NCBI GenBank assembly: GCA_034766995.1
Contig: CM068314.1
Span: 14,661,701 to 14,725,700, forward strand
From: Acanthacorydalis orientalis
Lineage: Eukaryota; Arthropoda; Insecta; Megaloptera; Corydalidae
Length of the DNA: 64,000 bases
Reading direction: 5' to 3'
The notes beneath the pieces are model-generated. The model did not search any database, was not told the DNA's origin, and saw only the letters and a program-made list of their open reading frames with translations. Each line of letters starts with the position of its first letter. Position 1 is the first letter of the stretch. A program made the position numbers and the translations under genes. Below, one piece after another: positions 1 through 13,187 of this stretch.

Positions 1-1029
1 TTCTTGTTTGTTCATTAAATCTAATTAAATTAACAATGATTTGATATAATGATCTATTCTGAAAATTTCTCAAAAATTAAATTAATTTTTTTTTTAATTT
101 TTAATTCTATATTTTATTCATTATCAATACTTGAATAATTTGATAATATTACAAGATAATGAATATATTGCAATTAGGAATATTACTAACAACTTTATTA
201 AAAAGTTGGTGATAAAAATACACGCCAAACCCTACACATTTTAAAGAATGACATGGAAAAATACACTGACTTTTTTATAACATTGAAAAAAAATAATGTA
301 ATAGAGAAATGTTTTTAAAATACAAATACTCTACATTGCTTAGAAGCAACATTGTTAATGTCAAACACGTTTCTGTAACTTTTTCTTCGTAAGGTGTAGT
401 TTGTGAAAGTACACAATTTATATTCCATGTAAAGGTCAATAACAATGCCTATATGCTATTTATAAATTACTGGTCAAAAACCTCACGATTTTTTTTAGAC
501 AGTAAGCCTGAAAGATTATCGTTAATGATTCTAGTTAGACAGTGTAGTAATAAATTGCATAAAAGTGTTTGTTTTTTTTAAAAGAAGTTATGAGTAGAGC
601 TAAAACTATGTATATAAATTATTAAGAATTTTATAATTCTGAATTAGAACTGAGTATTAAAAGTAATAGATTTTTTTTGATATCTTTTAAATATTAACAA
701 GGTTTAAATATTTATAATTGGCTACGATATTTAAAGTTGTTTAAAAATGTTTCTCTTTTAAAAATTATTGGTTTATTATTAAAAACTTAACAAATAAAAT
801 AAGACTTTTTAAAGATATTTAATCATCGTTTTTATTTCATTGATTTTTCATATTTCATTTTTCTTCCGACTTAAGCATTGTACATGCTGAATAATTTCTA
901 CATTTTTATGAAATATTTTGAGATTGTTGAACTGAAAATACTGAAACACTTCTCAGAAATTTCTAATATATAATTATTGACAAATAACATTTTATATTTG
1001 ACAATGATTTTTTTCAAAACATCTACAAT
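1..1029. other. AT-rich stretch, nothing recognised
   Basis: No open frame of note, no splice-bounded coding block and no terminal repeat could be recognised. The sequence is mostly A/T runs with a slightly GC-richer patch around 360-560. Confidence 0.5.
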
Positions 1030-1275
1030 TCAGTTCTATTCCTACATCTAACTTCACTTACAAAGATAAATTATTCTCTCGTCTCACAAACCACAAAATA
1101 ATTCTAATCGAAAATATGCAAAAAATAATAATTGCTCATTTTTGATTGTTATGCACATTTAAATGGCGATACAATCACCCCCTGAGTATTATCAAGAATA
1201 ATCAATAAACATTTATTGAACATTTTTGATTAGATTTTTTTGTTCTGTGAGATGAGAGGATTTATTTTAATGGTT
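1030..1275. mobile_element. Family A palindromic MITE, copy 1
   Basis: The left arm reads (C)ACTTAC..., then CTCACAAACCACAAAA, then a block like TTTTTGATTGTTATGCACAT. The right arm carries the inverse: ATTGAACATTTTTGATTAGA followed by TTGTTCTGTGAGATGAG. The centre has AATGGCGATACAATCA and a CTGAGTATTATC motif, shared with the other family A copies. No coding capacity. The length and long inverted arms suit a MITE moved by a DNA transposase that is not in this window. Boundaries are approximate. Confidence 0.65.
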
Positions 1276-1293
1276 AATTAACTGATATTTATT

Positions 1294-1690
1294 AGATGTA
1301 AAAAAATAATACTGTGCATTTAATTTGAATCAATCATAACTCAGTCTTAAAATTAAAATATTTATGATTTTGAAGTGTCAATCTTAACATTTCAAAACAC
1401 TATACATATATCTTAGCCGAGCAGTTGGCATAACCTCACAACACAGTACGTTGTAACGGTTATAACGCATAAAATACAATAAATGGCAGGACAATGAAAG
1501 AGGTCTGTAAATGCATCACGACTTCATCGTCTAAAAAATAGCCATATTTTTTTTGACAAGGCATTCATTCATTCAGACAGATGGAATAGTTATAAAAAAT
1601 ATTGGGGGTTATATCGACGATATGTATTCCATTTTTCCATAAACATTTATTTTTACTATAAAAAAATATACCTAAATGACTTGTACACCT
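1294..1690 (+). mobile_element. Family B internally deleted mariner, copy 1
   Basis: Starts with a degraded form of the terminal repeat (AGATGTAAAAAAATAATACT, compare GGTGTAAAAATTAATTC elsewhere). It continues with the family-wide block TTGAATCAATCATAACTC and ends near TGTACACCTA. The interior keeps the relic of a transposase C-terminus (compare the residues NNGGYFED in better copies, here decayed). Same family as 24501-24955, 35534-36010, 46920-47390 and 47579-47808. Inactive, with no complete frame. Confidence 0.65.
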
Positions 1691-1849
1691 AATATTATTA
1701 ATTATGAAGAATTTAAAACAAAACAAAATACAAATTTGATACTACTAATCAGTACAGGAAATAGATAAGATTGCTGTAATTCACTCATTATTGAACTTGA
1801 AATATTTTTTTTTAAATTGAAATTAAACCATTTCTTTCAAATATAATTT

Positions 1850-2010
1850 TAGCACCATTATTAACTTCACTTTCACAAATTAACTTTTCACTCATTCCAC
1901 AAAATATAACTTTTTCTAATCAAAAATATTCAATCATTGATTACTAACCACTTTTGATTTTTGTTTATGCAGATTCGATGGCAATCATACTCATAATAGT
2001 ATTAAGATAT
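1850..2010. mobile_element. Family A MITE, truncated copy 2
   Basis: Only the left arm and centre are clear: ACTTCACTTTCACAAATTAA, TTTTCACTCATTCCACAAAA, TTTTTCTAATCAAAAATATT, then ATTCGATGGCAATCATACTC. The right arm is not recognisable, so the copy looks truncated or heavily decayed. Confidence 0.6.
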
Positions 2011-3144
2011 AAAAAAAATTATTGAAAAGTCAGTAACGAAAGGTAATCCATTATCCACATGAGTAATAACATACAAAAATTTATTTTGGGAATAAATTGA
2101 AAAAAAAATGGAATTCATGAAAATGACTTGTTTTTCGACAAAATATTCTTGATTTTTATTATTATATATTTTTTTCTCCATTCAAACAAGAGATGATATT
2201 TTATATACTTTTCTTAATTTTTAAAAAATATTCAAATATAAATCGACTGAATTAATTGTACATATATTTCCAGCAAATTAAAAACATTAGTTGAAAATCA
2301 ATAAACTCTACTCATTGTCATACAATTTCCCCAAACTTAAAAACAAGATACAGAATACAAGAAAAACAAGAATACGATAAATGATTATCTGAGATTTTAG
2401 TGCGTATCAAAGAAAATGATAAATGTTAAATGTAACAGATAAGGCAGAGATATTTTTAAAAAGATTATAAATATATATACCGAAAACAAATAAAAATCAC
2501 CTAAAAATTATAATGTATACAGGTAATATTCTATCATAATAACATATTTTATTTTGGCTTGTTAACTTTTACACAGATTAAGAGAAAGTTCATTTATGTT
2601 TCCATAATAATATTTGTTCACCCTTTTATTTTTTCTGTTGAAAATTTTGAATAATTTCAAACAATTTTAATACATTTTTGTACTCTAGATTTTACCGGCC
2701 AAAAAAAATAATTAACCCCATTGTATGTAACTCATACATTCTTTACTTTCTTTAACATAAAAAAGTATGTTACTATATATATATATATAAAACATATATA
2801 CAAGTACGTAATCTACCTGTTTACTGAAACACTGATATTCTTGGAATTTCTGACACTAGTCATCCTAAACAGCTTGTTTCGCTTCGTGATTTGGAAATAT
2901 TACGTATTTTTTTTTCAAGTATTGTAACATAGAAAGTATGCAGAACGGAAGCACTATTTTACAAAAGATAACTATCTGATTTGGTTTCAGACGTGTCTGT
3001 GGACAGCGCTATTGTTTGAATATTTACGCAAGTTCAGTACTGACTGACTGGCTGACTACGGAAAATCTTTCTGCGCTTGACCGGTAGTTAGAATTTTATT
3101 TATTAATATTTTTAAATTATTTTAAATTATTTAAAAGCTATATA
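2011..3144. other. AT-rich spacer with a small GC-richer patch
   Basis: No supportable gene. A GC-richer patch at about 2985-3090 contains a short TGAC-like tandem (CTGACTGACTGGCTGACTA). The open frame at 2721-2927 is low-complexity Ile/Tyr/Phe and spans a small (TA)n, so it is not called. Confidence 0.5.
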
Positions 3145-3455
3145 TCTTTCACAAACGAATTCTCTTTTCACCAAATAAATCATAAAAAAAATCTAATCGG
3201 AAATGTTCAATGAATAATTATTGATCTTTTTTGATTGCTTCTTACATCTTTCTATCATCGTCTTTATAACGCCAAAGTAAAGAAAAATCTTTTTGAAGAT
3301 TTTTCTGTACCCCGGCATTCTGAGGACAATGACATCCAGATGCGTGCTGCTAACAACAGTCCAAAAAAATCAGTTTATTTAATGAGCATTTTTGATTTAA
3401 AAAAATATTTTGTGACTTGTGGAGCGAAAACCGAATTCTTTTATGAAAGTTATTA
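3145..3455. mobile_element. Family A MITE with altered centre, copy 3
   Basis: Left arm: CTTTCACAAACGAATTCTCT, then TTCACCAAATAAATCAT, then AATGTTCAATGAATAATTAT. Right arm: ATGAGCATTTTTGATTTAAA, then TTTGTGACTTGTGGAGCGAA, then a closing TTATGAAAG. The centre (about 3240-3380) differs from other copies and is GC-richer, suggesting an insertion or a distinct subfamily core. The open frame 3235-3516 is a by-product of this copy. Confidence 0.5.
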
Positions 3456-6003
3456 TATTGTTCTTTTACATAAAAATCAAATATGCACTGTTATGCATAA
3501 ATTCATGTCTGTGTAAAAAAAGAATCTTTTTTAAATGCCCACATATATGTATTAAAAGTTATGCATGCATTACAGAAGTGTCTGTTTACTGTTCATATTT
3601 AATCTATACGGGTAAGTATAAAACATATTTCATCATTTACAAATCATTAACATTCAACGGTACCATGTTATCAAATAAAAAATATGTAAATATCTACATA
3701 TTTGTGTACTAAATACATTTTAGATACCGATTATAAATATTGTGAAATATTAAAACAATACATATAAATAACAAGCTACCAGCATGTATAGATATAATAG
3801 ATTTCATTACTTTTAAAAATATTTAAATGTCTTCACTGTACTCTTCTATCAAAACAATGCCCACTGTTAAAATTCCAATAATTGCACGTTCCGTTAAACC
3901 GGGCATCAGTGCAATTCGTCTGTTCAAATTCAAAACATTAATCGAATAATACAATCAATCACAATTCTAAGTATACTGTCGAACTTTAATACGAAACCTG
4001 TCAGAGACAACCGGGTTCACATAAAAGAATGCATGAACAGTCGCTACTCAATTTGATTAAAATTCGTACAGTGTACCGATGCCCCGCTCCATTGCTGTAC
4101 ATGACAGCTTACAGTTCGTCCAGTAATGAATAATTCACATAGAATAGATGGCGTACACACACACACTCGCATGCACACACTTCCGTCTAACATAATAAAA
4201 AAAAATTCTTGTCAATGCCGTGAAATTCATTAAATTTTGAAATAATGTACACTGAGTAGCCGGGTGTGTTTTAATATCATTGGAAGCAAGTTGATGACCT
4301 ACTTATAACATCTATGATTTATTCATCAAGTTATTTTATGTAAGTCTATCATGGAGAAAAAAAACTTAGGTTACTAGAACAGAGTTCATTTAATTATTTT
4401 AAGAATGTTTGAGAGTTTAAATATCGACAATATGTTAATGTATTCAAAGTTTGTACAGTGATATTTATTTACTGTCTGTATTTAAAGAGATTTTATTGAG
4501 ACATTGTTTTAGACTTAATCTTTAATCCTAATATACCTAATACTATATATTTATATCAATTAATAATTTCCAATCGAACTATAAATATTTCTTTTCTCAA
4601 TCTCCAAATATTTCACAAATTCAGATACATTTTAAAAAGACAAATTGTGATATTTTTACCATATTCAATAAATTTAAAAAGAATTCCTATTCATTTAAAT
4701 TCGCAAAAGAGTATTCATGTGATTTACTTTATGTGTTTTATAAAAATAGTTTAAACTGTCTTCACTATATTATATATACCAATTACTGGCGCTCCCTAAA
4801 ATCCCAATAATCAATTATTCTTAAAAATATGTTATATACTATCTAAACCTTTTTTGGCTGTCTTGTTTCAACATTATGAATTATTAATCAATACTTGCTA
4901 TTAATATTAAATCAATAATCGATATTGCTTACTATAACATTACAAATATTTTTTCTTTTACTTTTTGATATTATGTACAGTGATGTCCCACTTTCGTTTT
5001 TTCCAATCTTTCAATATTATAAACATACTATGAACAAAAAAGGATACAACTTCGTTTTTTTTTTAAATCAAACTGAATTATTTCAAATCAAAACAAACTT
5101 CAGCTTTGTGGAATAAATCAAGCTTTCAGAACTGAGAATTTCAGACAGAAAATAATTATATTAACAGTTTTTCAAAATTTACCAACAATGGTTTCAAATT
5201 CTAGGTTAACTCTCTACAGGTATATTTTTTGTTTTCGCTGGTTTCTCAAATAAAACATTTTCAATGAAATCACCTTGTTTTCAACCTACTGTGTTACAAT
5301 CATTTAGTAACTTATAAATCCGAAAATTGTTCAGATACACATTTCAAAGGGCCAAGTACACGTTTAGAATGACAAAAAAGCAAGGTAATAACTATACTAC
5401 CAAGACATTTTTTCTTCATTTTAAAATCAGTCTTTTTTTATAAAAACACATTCTCTTTCAAATGGCTTATTTTTAGATATTTTTATAAAAGAATCTAACT
5501 TATCGTACTGCAATTAGCTATCATTACTCCCATAAAAATTCATATCACACATAAAATCCCAACAATCATGATTAAGAGAATGAAAAAGAAAAGAGAATTA
5601 ATATAGACAACAATTTATTTATATTTTATAATTTCTCAAATAAATTGAAGATTATTTCAAACGCATGTTTAGTTTATAATATTGATATTAACATCTTACA
5701 TAGTCAAATATAATCGAGGCACATATAAAACAAAACTCAAACAAAATGCTTAAAACCAAGGAAAATCAACAAAAAAATGAATGTAATACTTCAATGACCT
5801 ATATATTTTAATATCAAAGAACAAATTCAGTTTATATTGGTGTAACCAGCATTTTATATGCCTTCAAATAATCAGAATATATGAATAAAAATTTCTAAAC
5901 ATGATACTTGAAAGCAAATGAAAAAGAATAATATTTAATCCCTATTAATACTTTAACAATCAAATAAGAATTCACTGCATTATTACTAAGCATATTTTAA
6001 TAT

Positions 6004-6010
<7 letters not shown>
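3456..6010. other. AT-rich stretch without recognised genes
   Basis: Mostly A/T-rich. A GC-richer patch at about 3990-4190 includes a short (CA)n (ACACACACACAC near 4160). The frames at 3419-3712 and 4925-5116 are Phe/Ile/Tyr-rich with no domain signature. No splice-bounded coding block was found. Confidence 0.5.
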
Positions 6011-6082
<72 letters not shown>

Positions 6083-6087
6083 AATAT
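6011..6087. repeat. (TA)n microsatellite, about 75 bp
   Basis: Preceded by a short CACACA; interrupted twice by AAATA near its right end. Confidence 0.95.
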
Positions 6088-6579
6088 ACAATTTACTCAC
6101 CCTTATCAATAATCATTTGTACCGGAAGAAAAAAAATGATCAGACCATTTCCAATTTGACAAGAATATAAAGTTGTTTACAATATAAAATCATTTTTTTT
6201 TAATAGACAAATAGTTATCTCGAATATATTACACTTGCAACAATCAATATAAAAATAAAGCAATAATGGATTATATTACACAATAACCAACAACTTATTA
6301 TTTAAATATTTATACTTTTCAATATAATTATGTTTATTTTTCAACTAGTATGGAATAAATGATTTTTACGTAGATAATAATAAACTATACAATTATTCAA
6401 ACTTTACTTGAATATTATACTGGATGCCCGTTTGAAAAAATAAATCGCTTGAGAATAAGACACTATTTAATATTAAATACTAATTTTATTAAAATCACAG
6501 TTATTTCATTTATTGAATCACTTCAATTACATTCTAAATAAAACGCGAAATGACCGCCAAAACACTTAACACTACATTG

Positions 6580-6945
6580 TCACTACAATATCGGCTGCAC
6601 TGTAATCTTTCTGGAATGATTCATAAAGATGTTTGAAGGGAACACACTTAACTGACAAACCCTCTTTTAATATAAATATATGCGAAAGTTGAGTCATTTG
6701 ACGCATGTGTGTCACAACAGTTGATATTTTGTAATAAAAACAAGTGTAATGTCACAAAATTCTCAACACAGCACAACTAACACTACTGACAATCTGCAAT
6801 AGACTGAATTAGCACATCTATTTCGTCCACTTAGAAGCGCCAACGTGCGCTTAGCACAGAAGATGAAATTGTGAGAACCGTTGGTGATTGTTAAACGTAT
6901 TTTGTTTATTTTTTTCCGTTAGAAACAAACGATTCTCACAGTGCA
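6580..6945. promoter_or_regulatory. GC-richer pocket, possible regulatory DNA
   Basis: This block is clearly richer in G+C and in sequence complexity than its surroundings (for example AGCGCCAACGTGCGCTTAGC near 6835). No coding frame or splice sites support an exon. In a background this AT-rich, such a pocket can mark a promoter, an untranslated exon, an enhancer or an old transposon. Purely compositional evidence. Confidence 0.2.
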
Positions 6946-7379
6946 GTCGACAATCTTAGTACATTTTTACAATGAATACTTTTAAATAAAACTTGTGTAA
7001 TTTAGCAGTATAAAATATGAATCGAAGTTTTAAATGGATAATATTTAAATTAAAGTTCGAAAAAGTACATGATTAGATTGTTATTCTATAGATTATTTTT
7101 ATTATAACTTTTTACTGATGAATACTTATTTTAAAAATGAATCAATTCCTGTTTCACTGCATTGCGGAAATACTTATAAGATATAAAAGTTCAAGTAACT
7201 GATCACTACTTCTTCGCCTAAACAAATCAATTTATGATGAAAATAATCATTTAATTAGACAGTCAGAATCTGATATTAATTTATTTATTCACTGTAATTT
7301 CACTCACACTTGCAAAATGATGGCATTATAATCGAAAACATTGATTAAATATAATAATAAAAAAATACACGTTCGTACG

Positions 7380-7720
7380 AAAAAAAACCGATGCCAAAAA
7401 CGAAGACTGCTCTACGGCCACTGCTTCAGGCAGTGTCTACCAGCAAAACGCGTTGGTTTTTCATTGATAAATAATCAACAATTTTTAAACGAAGACAAAA
7501 AGAAAGTTCGTTAAAACCGTCGTTTAACTCTATCTTGTTCTAACCTGACTTCATTTTAGTTTCCACTACGTTGACTTTATTCACTAGCAGAGAGGGGAAA
7601 TCCGCCCGACCACCTTGTTTATATGTGAGTTTGTACTCGTGCCAAGTTTCAACCAATCTATGAACATACACCACCTCGTACAAAGCGAAGCTTATATAAA
7701 TAAACATTTGATATTGGAAT
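7380..7720. promoter_or_regulatory. GC-richer pocket, possible regulatory DNA
   Basis: A second higher-complexity block within 500 bp of the previous one. It contains CTGCTTCAGGCAGTG (an imperfect inverted repeat) and GAGGGGAAATCCGCCCGACC. No open frame or splice pair. The pairing with the 6.6-6.9 kb pocket is compatible with a promoter or untranslated first exon, but neither strand nor gene can be assigned. Confidence 0.2.
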
Positions 7721-8752
7721 TGATCTGATGAAAAAAGGCAGTACTTGACGTACGATGGTATTTGAAAAGTTGGTCATAAACTTATACTTTTCATGGTCGA
7801 TCTCGTTCTATTTACCGGATAGTCAACACTGTAATAACGTTCGTACAAAACTTGTACGCGTTTCTCGGTAAATTGATTAGTACTACACATAAAACAGATT
7901 TATGGTGCTCAAAGTTATCTCTACGTTCAAGAACTCGCTAATAAAAAAAGAAAACAAATTAATACTAGTTCATAAGATAACACTGTTTCTTTTAAAAGTA
8001 ACATTAAAATCTATAAATAATTCATTTTCATAGAAACGATAGACAGAATGTCTATATAAAAGCAAATATTATTTTTATTCGATATTCGAAAATAGGAACT
8101 CTTATCAAAGTTTGTGACTATCGTATAAATGAAACAGTTACACTTTATTAGACATCTTCATTATTGGTTTTTGTAAGCTCGAAATCAGAATCAAATATTA
8201 TATTTGATTGTGATTTTCCTCTCTTACTCATATTGTTAATCTCAAAAGAATCACTTATAGTAAGTAATACGAAAAACTGAACCAAATTTAATATCAAATA
8301 AATATTAATTACTATACTCTTAATAATTATTATTTAAAAAAAAGACATCTCATATTTATTTCATTTTCATAAAACACAGACTCGTATATATTTTAACTAT
8401 ACACAAAACGTGTATTTTATAATAACAACACTGTATGTTTATTAAGTACAAATAATTAAAAATAATACTCAATTCTGATTTCGACATTTATAAACATGCC
8501 ACATATAAGTTTAGATGATTTCATTTCAAGGTAACGATTCCACTAGTGCATGAGAACGAAGCCACATAGTCTTTAAAGAAAAAAGTGTACATTTTTGATG
8601 GAAAAGTTTTTTTTATCAGATATCTTCAACCAGAGCACGTTCATTCTTTTCAGACTGAATATTTTAAATCTCATTATTTGATAAGAACGAAAATGTGAAT
8701 ATACATATTGGATAAATTAAAAAATTGTAAATTTAATAAACAATTTTGATTA

Positions 8753-8756
<4 letters not shown>

Positions 8757-8814
<58 letters not shown>
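8757..8814. repeat. (TA)n microsatellite ending in (AC)n
   Basis: About 53 bp of TA followed by ACACAC. Confidence 0.95.
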
Positions 8815-8851
8815 TTAAAAGACTGTTTCAAAAATCAATACATTAGAAAAT

Positions 8852-9015
8852 ATTAAGTGCAACAATTAATTCTGTGACTTTAAACTGAATCATCATAACT
8901 CTATTTTAAATTAAAATATTCTCTCGTATTTTAGAATTCTGAAATCCCAAACTTAACATTTAAAAACACTACGCATAAAGCATGCAAAAAATGGTATAAA
9001 AGTGGAAAATACTCA
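8852..9015 (+). mobile_element. Family B deleted mariner, fragment (copy 2)
   Basis: Contains AACAATTAATTCTGTGAC, the CATAACTCTATTTTAAATTA block, and CTTAACATTTAAAAACACTA. It then skips directly to GCATGCAAAAAATGGTATAA, matching a more distal part of copy 46920-47390. A further internal deletion is therefore likely. The right end is missing. Confidence 0.6.
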
Positions 9016-9114
9016 AACCAAAAATATCAGTTCTACTCTTCTCAGTCCAATATATTTATTGAAATAAAATAAATGTATTAACGAAATCTTAAAGACACAG
9101 ATCTTATAATTTCG

Positions 9115-9250
9115 GTATAGCGGCTAAATTTACTTTTATAAATAAATTACTGCTCAAACGATTCTAAAGATAATGGCATCATTATCGAAACGCATATAAG
9201 TTGACTGAAAATGAATAATTACATAATCGAGATAAAGAATTTTTCAGTTT
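9115..9250. mobile_element. Family A MITE remnant
   Basis: GCGGCTAAATTTACTTTTAT resembles the family A end (CTGTGGCTAAATTTACTTTC). It is followed by a short centre-like piece (GATAATGGCATCATTATCG). The arms are mostly lost. Confidence 0.4.
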
Positions 9251-12120
9251 TTATAATAAAATTTTTTAATAGTTAACGTTATTTTAAAACTATTTTTCTA
9301 ATAATAGTTTTCATGAATGGAATGATCTGAAAATTATAATCGAATTTCTCATAGAATACAATAAAAATCTAACTCAATTTCTGTTCAGAAATAGATAAAT
9401 TCAGAATTGTAATTACGGAAATCCAGTGAATCATCTTTATTACATATTTAATATCTCTGAATTGAATTCTTGGCAACTGAAATCTCAATATTTCTTTATA
9501 ACAATCCCGATTTTGTCTTAATTGATTGATTTGTCCAGTCAGGATATATTAGGTTATTGAAATAAATCAATCTACCTAGGACTGTCCGATCGATTTTAGA
9601 AATTGGTTGAGATATAAACAAATGACACTTCAATATGGGACCAAGAAGAACTCATTAATTTAGTATTTAATTAAATTCGAGTATTGCAAAAAAAAAACAT
9701 TTTATTTACTTCGATACAGTGTGAATTTTATTACTTGTTGAAAATGAAGTTTACTTAGTTTGATTTTTTATTGCATTTCGAAATTGTGTATATTAAAAGA
9801 AGACATTTTAATAAGTAATACGTTATATAAAAAACAACTTCAAAGGACAGATTATTTTCATACAGATAAAATTTCCAACCTGTATATACGTTGAACCTCT
9901 TATTTATTATTTTAAATAAAACTCGAGCGTTTCATTAAAGGTTAGAAGTTATTTATTTATTTATTACTCTTTCCTTTCGAATGGTTTTTATATTCTTTTT
10001 TGTAGTTTACAAACGTCTTCGACGAATAAGCTTATTATTTTCTTCAATCTAGTGTACATCGTAATAGAGCAAATTACCATGTAAGATTTACCGTCTGAAG
10101 AAATTTCCAAGTCATTGAATACGAACGAACAAATGGATGTTTCGGTCAAGCGAAATTATAAAGTAACAATAAATACATAAAATATATTGTGAAGTGTGAT
10201 AAATCAATTTCGTTTGCATATATTACAGCATGTATTCATCTGATGTTATCTGATGAATGCTGATATTTATCTCAATTGAAACTGTTGCGTATGTGAGTAT
10301 GTAGATATACTTTTATTTATAATTTTGTTTTTCTTTTCGAAATGACTGACTATACCGATTCTTATTTTCTTTATTAATTCTAAAATATTGCACGGAGAGT
10401 ACTACCGATACGAGTAATTAAAAAATCCAATGTTTAAATTTTTTTTTTAAATATATGATATGAGATATTTAAGTAAATTATTTCAATGTTATAAATAATG
10501 GCAATAAAAATAACTAAAGCATAAAAATCAATTTCATACATCACGGTGTAATATACAGTTAAAAAATGAAGATGATACGCTTATAAAAAACAACTAAAAA
10601 CTGACAAATTATCTATGCTCAGTCAATGATTAAAGATGTGAAAGTAAAGTTTGATTTCATTACAATAGAATTCTGTTATGTTACCTTTTTAAACATTTCT
10701 GTTCAGTTCATTTTCTGTATTATTATTTTTGCTGTGTGATTAATATGAGCTCTGTATAGAAAAACTGATAAAGAAATAACATCTATTCAAACGACATCAT
10801 TCAAACTTCATAAAGAGCAATAAAAGAATAAGTATTGCATTATCCTGTTAGAGAGAGAGAGAGGACGAGAGAAGTTCAGTTCAAAAGATTACTTGTATAA
10901 AAAAGAAATAAAAACTGCAATAATTTTATTATTATTTCATTTTCTCTTTTTTATATTTAGAATTCGAACTGACACATGTAATACTATATAATAAAAAATA
11001 ATTTCATCGAACTCATTTCCTATCTTGACATGTTTACTAAACTTTTAACTTTATTATTGATTTTAATGAAAATTGCCTCCAATGATAAATAAGATAACAG
11101 ATAATACAAGAGAGGATATTTAATGGAAAATGTTCACTTGTTAAACTGTCGCCTGAAGTAATCTGCTCTTTAGTAAAGAAAGGTTAAAGTTCAAATACAG
11201 CAGGAGAAGAATATTCTTGTAATTATTCACAAGTAAATCGATTTTTTTTAAATCGATGCTTCTAGCAAGTAGAATGAATTGTGGTTAAAATAATATAATA
11301 CAAACCAAAAAAAGAAAAGTAAGCTGAGTAGTATTGGACATAAAAAATATTTATACAAGTAATTAATACCATTATAAAAATATCTTGAAGATGGAATAAG
11401 AGCAGAAACTATTCCTAGTTAAAATACAAAATGAAGGATCTACCAGTGAAAGTTTAAAGACAAGATTTTATAAATTTATACAGAATTTTTTATAATTTAC
11501 TACAACTATTTAGTTATTGAAAAATTCCTAATTGTAACTAATGGGTACAGATCAAAACAAATCTTAGTAAATTAGAAATAGTGGCCTTAAGAAACATATA
11601 ATAGCGATAACAATAGTTTGTCAATTTACATTTTTTAATAGTAGATTTTATTTCATTAAATCTATTAAAAAAAATACATCAATACATTTCGATAATTAAT
11701 TTCATATAAAAATACGCTTTTAATTTATCATATAAAAAATTGAATTATCAAGATTTCCATTTCTATCATATTTCTCAAATGAAATTTATTTAAAATTTTC
11801 AAGAATTAAATCGAATATATGATACTATATATTGTAGAATTAACAATAATAATAATAACAAAAACATCATATGAACGAATAAAAATAGCTATTTTTAAAA
11901 ATCTACGATCGTTGAAAATCATAACCAAATTTCATGATTTCTTCTTCTTTGATTCCCGTTCTGAATAAAAATCTTGTTTAATATATTTTTACATTTTTCA
12001 TTTCCTCGACAAATATACATTAAAATCTATCGTTCGTGCTTTACGAGCAAACAAATTACTTGATTTCATACACCTACATCATGTTTACTTATTTATTTAT
12101 TTTTATTTGAGGCATATCTG
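9251..12120. other. AT-rich stretch without recognised genes
   Basis: No coding, RNA or transposon feature could be supported. A short (GA)n lies near 10852-10876. Small TTTA-type low-complexity runs occur near 9945-9965 and 12095. Confidence 0.45.
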
Positions 12121-12129
12121 ATGTTAAAA

Positions 12130-12260
12130 ATATTTGCGCTCGCTCGTTCACGAGCGGTAATAATCAAGGTTTCAAAAGGTATCGAACACGATACGTTCTC
12201 GTACCAAGAACGCACAGAAATCAATTATATGTTTGATGCTGAAGAAAAATTCGCGTGACT
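12130..12260. promoter_or_regulatory. GC-richer patch with two adjacent hairpin-forming palindromes
   Basis: CGCTCGT-TC-ACGAGCG (12141-12156) is a perfect 7-bp inverted repeat. About 20 bp on, GTATCG-AACA-CGATAC (12179-12194) is a perfect 6-bp inverted repeat. The patch stands out from an AT-rich background. It may be a regulatory element or a transposon end; no gene is attached. Confidence 0.25.
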
Positions 12261-12883
12261 AAGTTTTCTTATAAATGCAGTTTCCATTAATACCATGTAA
12301 ACATGGCACTCGTTATACACTTGAAAGTGTGCTCATCGTGCGTTGAGAACTTAAAATGCATACGTAATGTCTATACAAACATGCATACATATATGTTTCT
12401 AAAAGTTGAATGCCAACATGTAGATGCCTTTTAAATTACAGTTCAAATGTCAGACATGACAGCTGACAGCGCTGGTTCAAAATGATACCAGGACGATGCA
12501 CAACCGAACTATAATTCTGTATGTTTCAGTGTTTTATTCATTACGCTGAATTACAATGTGAGTATATATAAATAGGGTATTGCTATGACAAGTAAAGTGC
12601 ATCGAATGACGAATATTGATGTCAGAAATATGTAATATAATTATTCGTTGCGTGCTAGAAACGTTTTCAATTATTCATTATTTGAAATTTATTTACAGGT
12701 CAGTACAATCGTCAATAGCATTTCTTCACCTGCCATTTTATTCGAAATTGTTTACATTAAATTTTGTTTATCACACTTGTTCAATTGAAAAATTAATTAT
12801 TTTATTAATTTTTTTTAGCCATATCAATGTGTATGACGTCAATGTAGTTCTTTTTTAAATCAAATTTTTATTGTATTTAGATT

Positions 12884-12885
<2 letters not shown>

Positions 12886-12930
<45 letters not shown>
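12886..12930. repeat. (TA)n microsatellite
   Basis: Uninterrupted TA, about 45 bp. Confidence 0.95.
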
Positions 12931-12932
<2 letters not shown>

Positions 12933-13087
12933 CTATATATGCAAAATCAAAATTGTCCACAAAAAACTTTATAAAAAAACATTGCAAAAATAATGTATAT
13001 GCAAGAATGTTTATAAGGTCATACTAATATATATTATACATAAAACACACGTTGCGATAATTATTATATAAACACGCTACATAAATG

Positions 13088-13093
<6 letters not shown>

Positions 13094-13128
<35 letters not shown>
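13094..13128. repeat. (TA)n microsatellite
   Basis: Uninterrupted TA, about 35 bp, 57 bp upstream of the Harbinger-like MITE. Confidence 0.9.
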
Positions 13129-13130
<2 letters not shown>

Positions 13131-13187
13131 TATAAATATATACAACAAACATTACAATAATCTGTGATAATAATTATGTACATATAA

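Noticed and set aside
3235..3712. Two overlapping 93-97 codon frames
   Set aside because: The first starts at a TTG and lies across family A copy 3. The second is Ile/Tyr/Cys-rich without any signature.
12430..12520. CAGCGCTGGTTCAAAATGATAC as a tRNA B-box-like sequence
   Set aside because: No A box at the right distance and no cloverleaf pairing.
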